Shown here piece after piece: positions 46,371 through 53,783 of a DNA stretch of 64,000 bases; position 1 is the stretch's first letter; each line of letters opens with the position of its first letter. Where the stretch lies: positions 295,994-359,993 of the forward strand of contig JAAVCG010000005.1 of assembly GCA_014802435.1 (NCBI GenBank), given 5' to 3'. Made by a program: the position numbers and the translations under genes. Under the pieces are notes generated by a model. The model was given only the letters and a program-made list of their open reading frames with translations. It searched no databases and was not told the DNA's origin. This DNA comes from Bacteroides sp. GTDB taxonomy: Bacteria; Bacteroidota; Bacteroidia; Bacteroidales; Muribaculaceae.

Positions 46371-47655
46371 CGTCAACATCGTTTCGCTCGGATGCTCCAA
46401 GAATCTGGTCGACACCGAGCGCTTGCTTTCAATGCTCGCTAACTCGGGCATCAAGGCCGAGGTAACTGATAATTCCGCTCTCCCGGCTGAAACCGTGGTC
46501 ATCAACACTTGCGGCTTCATTGGCGACGCCAAGGAAGAGTCAATCAACACCATTCTCGAAGCCGCGGAGGCAAAGGCTGACGGACTCATTGACCGCATAA
46601 TGGTTATGGGCTGTCTGAGCGAGCGTTACCGCAAGGAGTTACCCGCCGAGATGCCTGAAGTTGACGTCTGGACCGGCAAATTTGACTGGCCCTCAATCGT
46701 CAGTGAAATCACCGGCAAACACCCCGGTGCTTCCCCTTATGAACGGGTGATAACCACTCCGCGCCATCATGCTTATCTGAAGATTGCCGAGGGCTGTAAC
46801 CGATTCTGTGCTTTCTGCGCAATCCCGCTGATTACCGGCCGATACCATTCCCGCACTCCGGAGGAGATTGAGTCCGAAATTCGCTCGCTGACCTCAAGGG
46901 GAGTGAAGGAGTTTAACGTCATTGCTCAGGACCTCACTTCCTATGGCCGCGACCTGCCTAATAAGGTCCTGCTGCCTGAGCTGATTGACCGCCTCAGCGA
47001 TATTGACGGCGTTGAATGGCTTCGCCTCCATTATGCTTATCCTGCTGATTTCCCGATGGAGACGATGGACGTCATGGCCCGCAAACCTAATGTTTGTAAC
47101 TATCTCGACATTGCCTTACAGCATATTTCAGACCCCGTATTGAAAAATATGCGCCGACATATTGACGGCCAACAGACTCGTGAACTCATTGCCGAGATGC
47201 GCTCCCGGGTGCCTGACCTCCATCTGCGCACCACTCTCATGACCGGATTTCCCGGCGAAGGCGATGAGGAGTTTGAAGAACTCCTGGAGTTTGTCAAGGA
47301 AACTCGATTTGAGCGCATGGGCGCGTTTGCCTATTGCGAGGAAGATGACACTTTTGCGGCAAAAAATCTCCGCGATGCAACTCCTCAGGAAGTCAAACAG
47401 GAACGCCTTGACCGACTGATGGCCGCCCAAGAGGAAATCTCGCTCGCCATTCAAGAGCAGAAAATCGGGCAAACATTGCGCGTAATGGTTGACCGTGAGG
47501 AACCTGACTTCTTCGTCGGGCGTACGGAATGGGACTCGCCTGAAGTTGACCCCGAAGTGCTTATCCGCAAGACGGATGCACTGAAAGTTGGCACCTTTAC
47601 TAACGTTAAAATTGAAGAAGCCCTCCCCTTTGAGCTCATTGGCTCTCCCGCATGA
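46357..47655 (+). CDS. rimO: Ribosomal protein S12 methylthiotransferase
   Basis: RimO attaches a methylthio group to Asp of ribosomal protein S12. A radical-SAM enzyme with two clusters: an N-terminal UPF0004 domain (SLGCSKNLVDTERLL, plus NTCGFI and MGCLSERY Cys), and the radical SAM CNRFCAFCAIP, then a C-terminal TRAM domain from about residue 365. I chose the ATG at 46357 (432 residues), overlapping ftsY by 14 bases; the frame stays open to 46258 but that leader is not conserved. The stop overlaps the next gene (ATGA). Confidence 0.95.
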   Translation: MKKRNVNIVSLGCSKNLVDTERLLSMLANSGIKAEVTDNSALPAETVVINTCGFIGDAKEESINTILEAAEAKADGLIDRIMVMGCLSERYRKELPAEMPEVDVWTGKFDWPSIVSEITGKHPGASPYERVITTPRHHAYLKIAEGCNRFCAFCAIPLITGRYHSRTPEEIESEIRSLTSRGVKEFNVIAQDLTSYGRDLPNKVLLPELIDRLSDIDGVEWLRLHYAYPADFPMETMDVMARKPNVCNYLDIALQHISDPVLKNMRRHIDGQQTRELIAEMRSRVPDLHLRTTLMTGFPGEGDEEFEELLEFVKETRFERMGAFAYCEEDDTFAAKNLRDATPQEVKQERLDRLMAAQEEISLAIQEQKIGQTLRVMVDREEPDFFVGRTEWDSPEVDPEVLIRKTDALKVGTFTNVKIEEALPFELIGSPA

Positions 47656-48620
47656 AGGCCTTTCTGTTCAATCCGGAAAATGACCTGGCGTTAGCGTCAG
47701 GAATGGCGAATTATACGCCATCAGCCCCCGTGCGCCGCTTTAAGGAGGCATTGGCCCAACTGCCCCGATGGTATGCCGATGATGGAGATATTATCCTCAA
47801 TCCCGACATCGCCGCCTCTAATCCGGAGGCAATTCCCGACCCTTGGGGATGGAGTGCTGATGCCGTCCGCCAGTTTAAAAAGGCGGGAATCCAAGGCCCT
47901 TTTCCTGATGTCGAGATGATTCGCAATCTCAGTCATCGCCGTTCATCCATCAAACTCCATGAACTGCTCCAAAAAGCAAACCTTCCTTATGAGCTTTCAC
48001 CAAAACCATGTGAAAGCTCTGATGTAAACGACATATCAACCAACCGGATTTTCTTAAAAGCTCCCTGGAGCTGCACCGGGCGCGGAGTTGTTGACTGCTC
48101 TCAAATGCCGGTTGAGCGCGTCCGCGAAATTGCCTCGGGCATCATTCGCCGCCAAGGCTCAGTCATGATTGAACCTAAATTGCCAAAGAATCAAGACTTT
48201 GCCCTGCTTTTTGAGTCAACCGACGGAAAAATTGCTTTTAAAGGTATCTCATATTTTTTCACCGCCTCTACCGCCACGGCCTATGGCGGCAACTTTTGTG
48301 CCTCTCAGGATGAGATTCGCACCAAACTTAATGCCCCGTTTCTTGACCAAACAATCTCAGCCGTGACCGAGGCCCTCAATGCCCTGATTGCGCCCCATTA
48401 TTCCGGACCGTTAGGAGTGGACATGATTACTTACGGGCCTGAAAATCTGATTTGTCCAACCATAGAAATCAATCTCCGCCGAACAATGGGCTTCGTCGCT
48501 CTCGCCCTCTATGAACGGCTCGGGCGGGGAATTTTTCAGATCACTCCCGGAGAGTCAACCGGCTTGCAATTGGTTGACCCCAATCCTTATTTCTCAGCAA
48601 CATTCAATCCATTGCCATGA
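47652..48620 (+). CDS. Uncharacterised ATP-grasp-like protein
   Basis: I do not recognise a named family. The C-terminal two-thirds looks like an ATP-grasp fold: FLKAPWSCTGRGV as a glycine-rich ATP loop (about residues 132-144), MIEPKLPKNQDFALLFE, GPLGVDMITY, and CPTIEINLRRTMGFVA, where Glu and Asn would bind Mg-ATP. The N-terminus reads MKAFLFNPENDLALASG, which I associate with Bacteroidota proteins of unknown function. ATP-grasp enzymes join a carboxylate to an amine or thiol; the substrate here is unknown. It overlaps rimO and the GH110-like gene by 4 bases each. Confidence 0.72.
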   Translation: MKAFLFNPENDLALASGMANYTPSAPVRRFKEALAQLPRWYADDGDIILNPDIAASNPEAIPDPWGWSADAVRQFKKAGIQGPFPDVEMIRNLSHRRSSIKLHELLQKANLPYELSPKPCESSDVNDISTNRIFLKAPWSCTGRGVVDCSQMPVERVREIASGIIRRQGSVMIEPKLPKNQDFALLFESTDGKIAFKGISYFFTASTATAYGGNFCASQDEIRTKLNAPFLDQTISAVTEALNALIAPHYSGPLGVDMITYGPENLICPTIEINLRRTMGFVALALYERLGRGIFQITPGESTGLQLVDPNPYFSATFNPLP

Positions 48621-50314
48621 AAAAATTCGTTCTTCCCCTGATTTTATTTCTCCCGGCAGCAATTGCGTCGGCCGGAGTGCGCGAAGTGAAAATTCCGAAG
48701 TGTCACGGAATCAAACTCAACAGCATCATTTCAAAAGAATTGAAAAAACTCCCTGAAAATGACACTCTGAAGGTCATTCTGACCGGAAAAACTTACTCTT
48801 TCACCCCCGATAAGGGCATTGAGCGTACTCTCTGGATTAGCAATCATGACCAGGATAACCCCAAGTCAGTAGGCCTGATGCTTGAAAATTGCTCCAACGT
48901 CATCATTGAAGGAAACGATGCCGACTTCATTTTTGAGGGCCGGATGCTCCCCATTGCCGCTGTCAACGTGACTAATCTGTCCATCTCCGGAATTCACATT
49001 GACTTCACTACTCCCCATATTGCCCAGGTGGAAGTCATTGAAAACCAGGACGGCATGATTACTTACCGCCCCGCCGAATGGGTTGACTATGAAATTCGTG
49101 ACGGCAAGTTTATCCATAAAGGCACCGGATGGGAAATTCAACCCTCATGGGGAATTCCCTTTGAGAAGGAAACGCGCCATATTGTCTATCGTCAGGGAGA
49201 TATTGGCCTGGGAACCAATAATGTAACCGTCCTTCCGGATGGATTGCTCCGTGCCCCGTGGAATAATCCGGCCCTGATTCCCGGCACTGTCATTGCCATG
49301 CGCGGATGGGGGCGCCCTACTCCCGGAATCTTCATTGACGGATGTCGTGATGTCAACCTTACCGACGTCAAGGTGCATTATGCCGAGGGAATGGGACTTT
49401 TGGCTCAAAACACTGAAAATATCACTCTCAATCGCTTTGGAGTTTGTCTTCGCGGCGACAATGATCCCCGCTATTTCACCACTCAGGCCGATGCTACTCA
49501 TTTCTCCTCATGTTGGGGCAAAATTACCAGCATCGACGGCCTTTATGAGGGAATGATGGATGATGCCATCAATGTTCATGGCACTTATCTCCGCATCAGT
49601 GAAGTTGTTGATTCAACGGAGGTTATAGCAAGATATATGCATGGCCAGTCCTACGGCTTTGAATGGGGTGCGCCCGGAGAAACCATTCAACTCATCGCCC
49701 CGAAAACCATGGAAATCAGCAGTCCGGAGGCTGAAATTGCATCGATTCAGCAGCTGAATGACAAGGAATTCCGCATAAAGTTTTCCGCTCCGCTGAATCC
49801 TCAAGTTGAGCAAGGAATTGAGAACCTCACCCGCACTCCTGAGGTGGAGTTCTGCCGTAACACCATCCGCAACAATCGCGCCCGCGGAGCCCTGTTCTCC
49901 ACCCCGCGCAAAACCCTGTGTGCCGACAATCTGTTTGACCATACCTCCGGCTCGGCCATTCTTCTTTGCGGCGACTGCAACGGCTGGTTTGAAACCGGTG
50001 CCTGCCGTGACGTGACAATTCGCGGAAATCGATTCGTTAATGCGTTAACTTCTCAATATCAGTTTACTAACGCCGTTATTTCCATCTATCCCGAGATTCC
50101 TGACCTCAAAAGCCAAACAAAGTTCTTCCACTCAGGAATTACCATCACTGACAATGTTTTTGAAACCTTTGACTCTCCCATTTTATATGCCAAGAGCGTT
50201 GACGGCCTGATTTTCCTCAACAATACAATCATCAAAACAACGGCCTATCCGCCATATCACCCTCAAAAATGCCCGATTTTCCTTGAAAAAGTAACCGCGG
50301 CACAAATTCAATAA
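48617..50314 (+). CDS. GH110-like alpha-galactosidase (beta-helix)
   Basis: A signal peptide (residues 1-19) precedes a right-handed beta-helix. QADATHFSSC (290-299), YEGMMDDAINVHGTY (310-324; the paired Asp are the likely catalytic pair) and the later RNNRARGALFSTPRK motif match glycoside hydrolase family 110, known in Bacteroides for removing terminal alpha-1,3-linked galactose, including blood-group-B type structures. At 565 residues it is close to the known enzymes (about 590-620). It would act in the periplasm or at the surface on host or plant glycans. No SusC/D pair or other glycan genes are nearby. Confidence 0.85.
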   Translation: MKKFVLPLILFLPAAIASAGVREVKIPKCHGIKLNSIISKELKKLPENDTLKVILTGKTYSFTPDKGIERTLWISNHDQDNPKSVGLMLENCSNVIIEGNDADFIFEGRMLPIAAVNVTNLSISGIHIDFTTPHIAQVEVIENQDGMITYRPAEWVDYEIRDGKFIHKGTGWEIQPSWGIPFEKETRHIVYRQGDIGLGTNNVTVLPDGLLRAPWNNPALIPGTVIAMRGWGRPTPGIFIDGCRDVNLTDVKVHYAEGMGLLAQNTENITLNRFGVCLRGDNDPRYFTTQADATHFSSCWGKITSIDGLYEGMMDDAINVHGTYLRISEVVDSTEVIARYMHGQSYGFEWGAPGETIQLIAPKTMEISSPEAEIASIQQLNDKEFRIKFSAPLNPQVEQGIENLTRTPEVEFCRNTIRNNRARGALFSTPRKTLCADNLFDHTSGSAILLCGDCNGWFETGACRDVTIRGNRFVNALTSQYQFTNAVISIYPEIPDLKSQTKFFHSGITITDNVFETFDSPILYAKSVDGLIFLNNTIIKTTAYPPYHPQKCPIFLEKVTAAQIQ

Positions 50315-50364
50315 ATGAAGAATGAAAAATGAAAGGTGAAAAATGCCGTCAAAGACAAACAAAC

Positions 50365-50427
50365 ACTAAATACTAAACACTAAACAATAAACCCTAAACA
50401 CTAAACCATAAACCATAAACCATAAAC
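50365..50427 (+). repeat. Nine-copy heptanucleotide tandem repeat before the TM2 gene
   Basis: Nine consecutive 7-base units in perfect register with consensus (A/C)(A/C)TAAAC: ACTAAAT, ACTAAAC twice, AATAAAC, CCTAAAC, ACTAAAC, then CATAAAC three times. No G occurs from 50356 to the start codon at 50435. It resembles the ftsY leader repeat. Confidence 0.93.
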
Positions 50428-50434
50428 CCCCTAA

Positions 50435-50866
50435 ATGCATATGAAAAAATGTCCTTACTGCGCTGAACAAATTCAGGATGATGCCATCGTCTGCCGCTAT
50501 TGCGGCCACCGCCAACCGCTAAACACTCCTCCACCGTTCCAGAATGCCTACGGCAACAACGGCTATAACAATGGTTACAATAATGGCTACGGCTATCCCT
50601 CCGACAATGCCTTCGATGCCTCCGGTCCTGAAGGCAAAAGCCGAGGAGTCTGCGCACTGCTCGCAATCCTGCTCGGTTCACTCGGTGTCCATTATTTCTA
50701 TCTTGAGAAAATTGGAGCCGGATTGCTCACAATTCTCCTGTCCTGCATAACCTGTGGCATATGGCCGGTTGTCATGCTTATTCAAGGAATCCTGATGTTC
50801 TGCATGACCAATGAACAGTTTGAACAAAAATACGTTCGAAACCCCTCATTCATGCCCCTCTTCTGA
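50435..50866 (+). CDS. Zinc-ribbon and TM2-domain membrane protein
   Basis: An N-terminal zinc ribbon (CPYC then CRYCGH, residues about 6-24) is joined by an Asn/Gly/Tyr-rich linker with three NNGY repeats to a TM2 domain: [20 protein letters not shown], a short loop, and [21 protein letters not shown], two hydrophobic segments with a DRF-like turn replaced by HYFYLEK. TM2 proteins are widespread, and their function is poorly known. Start could be 50435 or the ATG two codons later (50441). Its leader contains the nine-copy repeat. Confidence 0.87.
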   Translation: MHMKKCPYCAEQIQDDAIVCRYCGHRQPLNTPPPFQNAYGNNGYNNGYNNGYGYPSDNAFDASGPEGKSRGVCALLAILLGSLGVHYFYLEKIGAGLLTILLSCITCGIWPVVMLIQGILMFCMTNEQFEQKYVRNPSFMPLF

Positions 50867-50921
50867 AAACAAAAACTTCATTGCAGGCGTTCTTTAATTA
50901 AAACCATAAACCCAAAATAAC

Positions 50922-51470
50922 ATGAAAGAAATAGTTGATAAATTCGAACAACGGGTTAAAGAAGACCTGCGTAAATATCTCCTGAGCCAGGGTGCCATCG
51001 ACGAGCACTTCCCGGAATGTCCTGACGTTGAAGAAAAATGGAGTGAAATTGCCCGCGAATACCTCCCTGACGGAGCTAAGGAATTTAAGGATTACCCCGC
51101 CGTTTCACTCGGCTGGATGATGTTCATCGGCATGGCTATGGTCTACTATTGGGACACTGACTGGGAGGCCAACGCCAAGCGCACTGACTTCTACTCCAAG
51201 CTGCGTGACATGAAGGGTTATGACAATCTGGACGAGACAGTTGTCAGCGACCTTTACAAATATGAAGGCGAAGGCGCCGACAAAGTGACCGAGCTCGTCG
51301 CTGAATGTGCTCAGCGGGTGCTCAGTCTCCTTAATCGCGAACACGTAGAGCCCGGCACTGAGATGGCCCTCGGCTGCTATATTGCCGCGCTCCATCAGCT
51401 CTATCTTGCCGGAATGGGTGTAGGGCTCTGCGCCTTAGGCTATCACATGACCCCCATGGGTCAGGCGTGA
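50922..51470 (+). CDS. Uncharacterised protein, predicted helical
   Basis: I do not recognise this 182-residue protein. It is acidic and mainly helical, with no signal peptide. A hydrophobic patch SLGWMMFIGMAMVYYWDTDW lies at about residues 63-82, and a Leu/Ala/Gly-rich C-terminus (MALGCYIAALHQLYLAGMGVGLCALGYH) may bury in a membrane or a core; it is quoted here as its two halves MALGCYIAALHQLYLAG and MGVGLCALGYH. It follows the TM2 gene by 55 bases and overlaps maf by 36 bases, tail to tail. No function is offered. Confidence 0.75.
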   Translation: MKEIVDKFEQRVKEDLRKYLLSQGAIDEHFPECPDVEEKWSEIAREYLPDGAKEFKDYPAVSLGWMMFIGMAMVYYWDTDWEANAKRTDFYSKLRDMKGYDNLDETVVSDLYKYEGEGADKVTELVAECAQRVLSLLNREHVEPGTEMALGCYIAALHQLYLAGMGVGLCALGYHMTPMGQA

Positions 51471-52022
51471 GTAAAGGGCATGAATCGGAAGCCCCATCAC
51501 GTTATAATATGACCCTTTAAGCCCCTTGACGGCGGCTGCGCCAATCCATTCCTGGATACCATAAGCGCCCGCCTTGTCGAGGGGTTTATATTTATCGACG
51601 TAATAATCAATTTCAGCATCGGTCAGCTCATCAAACATCACCTCCGTAACGGCTGAAAAGCTCTCCAAGGGCTCACCGGGGCGCCCAATGCTCACTCCGG
51701 TCACTACCCTATGGGTGCGCCCCGAGAGCTTGCGTAGCACTCGCTTGGCATCGGCCAAATCCTTTGGCTTGCCAATGATTTCATCATCAAGAATCACTAC
51801 GGTATCAGCCGTAATCAGGATCTCATCTGCTGCCAAATCAGCCAGATAGGGCTCAGCCTTGATGCGCGAGAGAACCAGGGGGACTTCATCAGCCGGAGTG
51901 CTCTCAGGAACAATTTCCTCAACGCTCCGTGAAGTATCTACCCGAAAATCAACATCAAGCATCGCCAGCAACTCGCGGCGACGAGGCGAACCACTCGCCA
52001 AAACATATTTTTTACCAACCAT
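51435..52022 (-). CDS. maf: Maf-family nucleotide pyrophosphatase
   Basis: Maf proteins hydrolyse non-canonical nucleoside triphosphates (dTTP, UTP and modified forms) and were first linked to septum control. LASGSPRRRELLAML is the signature, with ITADTVVILDDEIIGKP, LSGRTHRVVTGV and the ending YGIQEWIGAAAVKGLKGSYYNVMGLP (cut here for length). Length 195 is typical. It overlaps kdsC by 11 bases and the orphan gene by 36 bases. Confidence 0.95.
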   Translation of the reverse strand: MVGKKYVLASGSPRRRELLAMLDVDFRVDTSRSVEEIVPESTPADEVPLVLSRIKAEPYLADLAADEILITADTVVILDDEIIGKPKDLADAKRVLRKLSGRTHRVVTGVSIGRPGEPLESFSAVTEVMFDELTDAEIDYYVDKYKPLDKAGAYGIQEWIGAAAVKGLKGSYYNVMGLPIHALYSRLTHGGHVIA

Positions 52023-52536
52023 AAGCTGTATCCTTATTTAACCATTCGCCCTGAGAGCGCATGGTCTGTTCAATAATTTCGCGGGCAATGCCTGCGCCAC
52101 CCGCAAGCGGGGAAATATAATTAGCCGCAGCCTTGGCATCGACTGAAGCATCGGCCGGAGCAATGGATAGCCCGGCAAACATCATGCAGGGAATATCGGG
52201 AATATCATCGCCGGCATAGGCTATCTCCTCAGCCGAGAGCCCTTTTGAGGCAGCCCATTCCTTCAAGAGAGGAAGTTTATGACTGACCTTCATGAACACA
52301 TCTTTAATGCCGAGCAGCTCAAACCGCCGGGCAACCAGCGGCGAATCAGCACCGGAAATGATGGCGATATGATAACCATGGCGAAGCGCCAACTGCATGG
52401 CGTAGCCATCCTTAACATTGGCCATACGAACCGGATTCCCATCCGGCCCGACCGGAACCACATTAGGCGACAAAACTCCGTCAACATCGAAGACAAACGC
52501 CCGAATGCGCTCTAAATCATATGGAAACGTGCTCAT
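52012..52536 (-). CDS. kdsC: 3-deoxy-D-manno-octulosonate 8-phosphate phosphatase (KdsC-type HAD)
   Basis: KdsC removes phosphate from KDO-8-phosphate for lipopolysaccharide inner core. It is a small HAD phosphatase without a cap domain: FDVDGVLSPN (nucleophile Asp), IISGADSPLVARRF (Thr/Ser motif), and AYAGDDIPDIPCM (metal Asp pair). The Lys of VSHKLPLL completes the set. Length 174 fits the tetrameric C0 family. It overlaps its neighbours on both sides. Confidence 0.93.
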   Translation of the reverse strand: MSTFPYDLERIRAFVFDVDGVLSPNVVPVGPDGNPVRMANVKDGYAMQLALRHGYHIAIISGADSPLVARRFELLGIKDVFMKVSHKLPLLKEWAASKGLSAEEIAYAGDDIPDIPCMMFAGLSIAPADASVDAKAAANYISPLAGGAGIAREIIEQTMRSQGEWLNKDTAYGW

Positions 52537-53258
52537 ATCTTCAGTTCGGGGTGAAAGCGATTGAGAATGTTTTGAGTCAGGAGCTTATAGACCTCAGCCG
52601 TTTCATCATCAAGCGCATCGAGATGCTTATGAATCGTGCCCAAGTCGCCTCGGCGTGCCGGTCCGGTCAATGACTGCTCCGGAGAGCCGTTGACTGCCCG
52701 TTCCAGAGTAAGCTCCATCAGCGGGCGCAACATACTGAAATCCAATCCGGCCTCGGTCATGACCCGTTCGCTCAAGCTCCAGAGATACATGGCCAAATTA
52801 CAGCACAAAACCGCCGCGGCATGAGCGCGCCGACGGCTCAACGAGTCAAGCGGGGCAACCCGGGGCGACAACATCTGCGCCAGCTCTGACGTCAGCTCGT
52901 CATCGCCCTCAATAAAGATTGGAACATTATCCCAGTCAGGCTCAACTCCCTTGAGCATTGTCTGCAACGGATAAATAATCCCCCTGCGAGGATATTTTTC
53001 AGGCTCGAAGGCATCAATGCCAACCGAGCCGGAGGTGTGAATCCAAAGGGTTAAGGGCGCTGAAGGAAGACTCGCCAAGAGTCCCGGAATGGCATCATCC
53101 GTAACGGCAATAATCACGACATCAGCCTCCTGAGGATTGAAGTCTGACATATTGCCGAGCGATGGAGAATAGAGACTAACGTCCTCCACTCCGGCCCGGC
53201 GGAACCTTGCGGCAAAATTAGAGCCTACATTTCCGGCTCCGATGATTGAAATCTTCAA
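52533..53258 (-). CDS. Rossmann-like protein with DUF2520
   Basis: An NAD(P)-binding domain starts at once (ISIIGAGNVGSNFAARFRRAG) and continues with VVIIAVTDDAIPGLL and WIHTSGSVGIDAF. The C-terminal half is a DUF2520 helical domain (SLSRRRAHAAAVLCCNLAMYLW). These resemble F420/NADP oxidoreductases and ketopantoate/pyrroline reductases, but the substrate is unknown. The start is TTG, overlapping the nitroreductase stop as TTGA. It overlaps kdsC by 4 bases. Confidence 0.88.
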   Translation of the reverse strand: MKISIIGAGNVGSNFAARFRRAGVEDVSLYSPSLGNMSDFNPQEADVVIIAVTDDAIPGLLASLPSAPLTLWIHTSGSVGIDAFEPEKYPRRGIIYPLQTMLKGVEPDWDNVPIFIEGDDELTSELAQMLSPRVAPLDSLSRRRAHAAAVLCCNLAMYLWSLSERVMTEAGLDFSMLRPLMELTLERAVNGSPEQSLTGPARRGDLGTIHKHLDALDDETAEVYKLLTQNILNRFHPELKI

Positions 53259-53782
53259 AACTTTCCTATATGAACACGCTCCCAGAGCAGTTTTTCAAGA
53301 TTCTGCGGCTTACGCTCTTCAGCCGGATAACCGATGGTCACAAAGCAAAGAGGCATAATCTGTTCGGGAATCCCGAGAAGTTCGGAAACCATATCCTCGG
53401 CGGGAGTGCCATCCTCGGCAAACCGGCCGTTAATTTCAATCCAACATGAACCGAGACCGAGGTCACGCGCCTGGAGCATCATGTTAGAGGCGGCAATTGA
53501 CCCATCCTCAATCCAAGTCTCTGTGGCCGTGACATCTACGCAGACAACTACGGCCAATTTTGCCCGGGCCACTGACGATGCGCCATAGCCCTTGCAATGG
53601 CTCATGCGCTCAAGCATTTCAGGCTCATCGACGGCAATGAAATGCCATGCGCGTGAGTTCTTGCCCGTGGGCGAAAGCAATGCGGCCTCAAGGATTTTCT
53701 TGACATCCTCAGCCGGAATATCTTGATCTGTATATTGGCGGATACTGCGCCGGTTAATAAGTAATTCTTGAAAGTTATTCAT
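53255..53782 (-). CDS. Nitroreductase-family oxidoreductase
   Basis: A flavin-dependent small oxidoreductase. The family start RRSIRQYTDQDI, LSPTGKNSRAWHFI (FMN-binding) and the region SIAASNMMLQARDLGLGSCWI (quoted in part: NMMLQARDLGLGSCWI), followed by LLGIPEQIMPLCFVTIGYPAE, fit this group. Length 175 is compact. Its native substrate is unclear; such enzymes can activate nitroimidazole drugs such as metronidazole. It follows the PAP2 gene by one base. Confidence 0.93.
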   Translation of the reverse strand: MNNFQELLINRRSIRQYTDQDIPAEDVKKILEAALLSPTGKNSRAWHFIAVDEPEMLERMSHCKGYGASSVARAKLAVVVCVDVTATETWIEDGSIAASNMMLQARDLGLGSCWIEINGRFAEDGTPAEDMVSELLGIPEQIMPLCFVTIGYPAEERKPQNLEKLLWERVHIGKF

Positions 53783-53783
53783 G

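Noticed and set aside
45369..46598. A 409-codon open frame antisense to ftsY
   Set aside because: It mirrors the ftsY and rimO codons, shows no family motifs and has no promoter; it is a by-product of codon bias.
45286..50427. CRISPR array in the heptamer repeat regions
   Set aside because: Units are 7 bases in direct tandem with no spacers and no cas genes.
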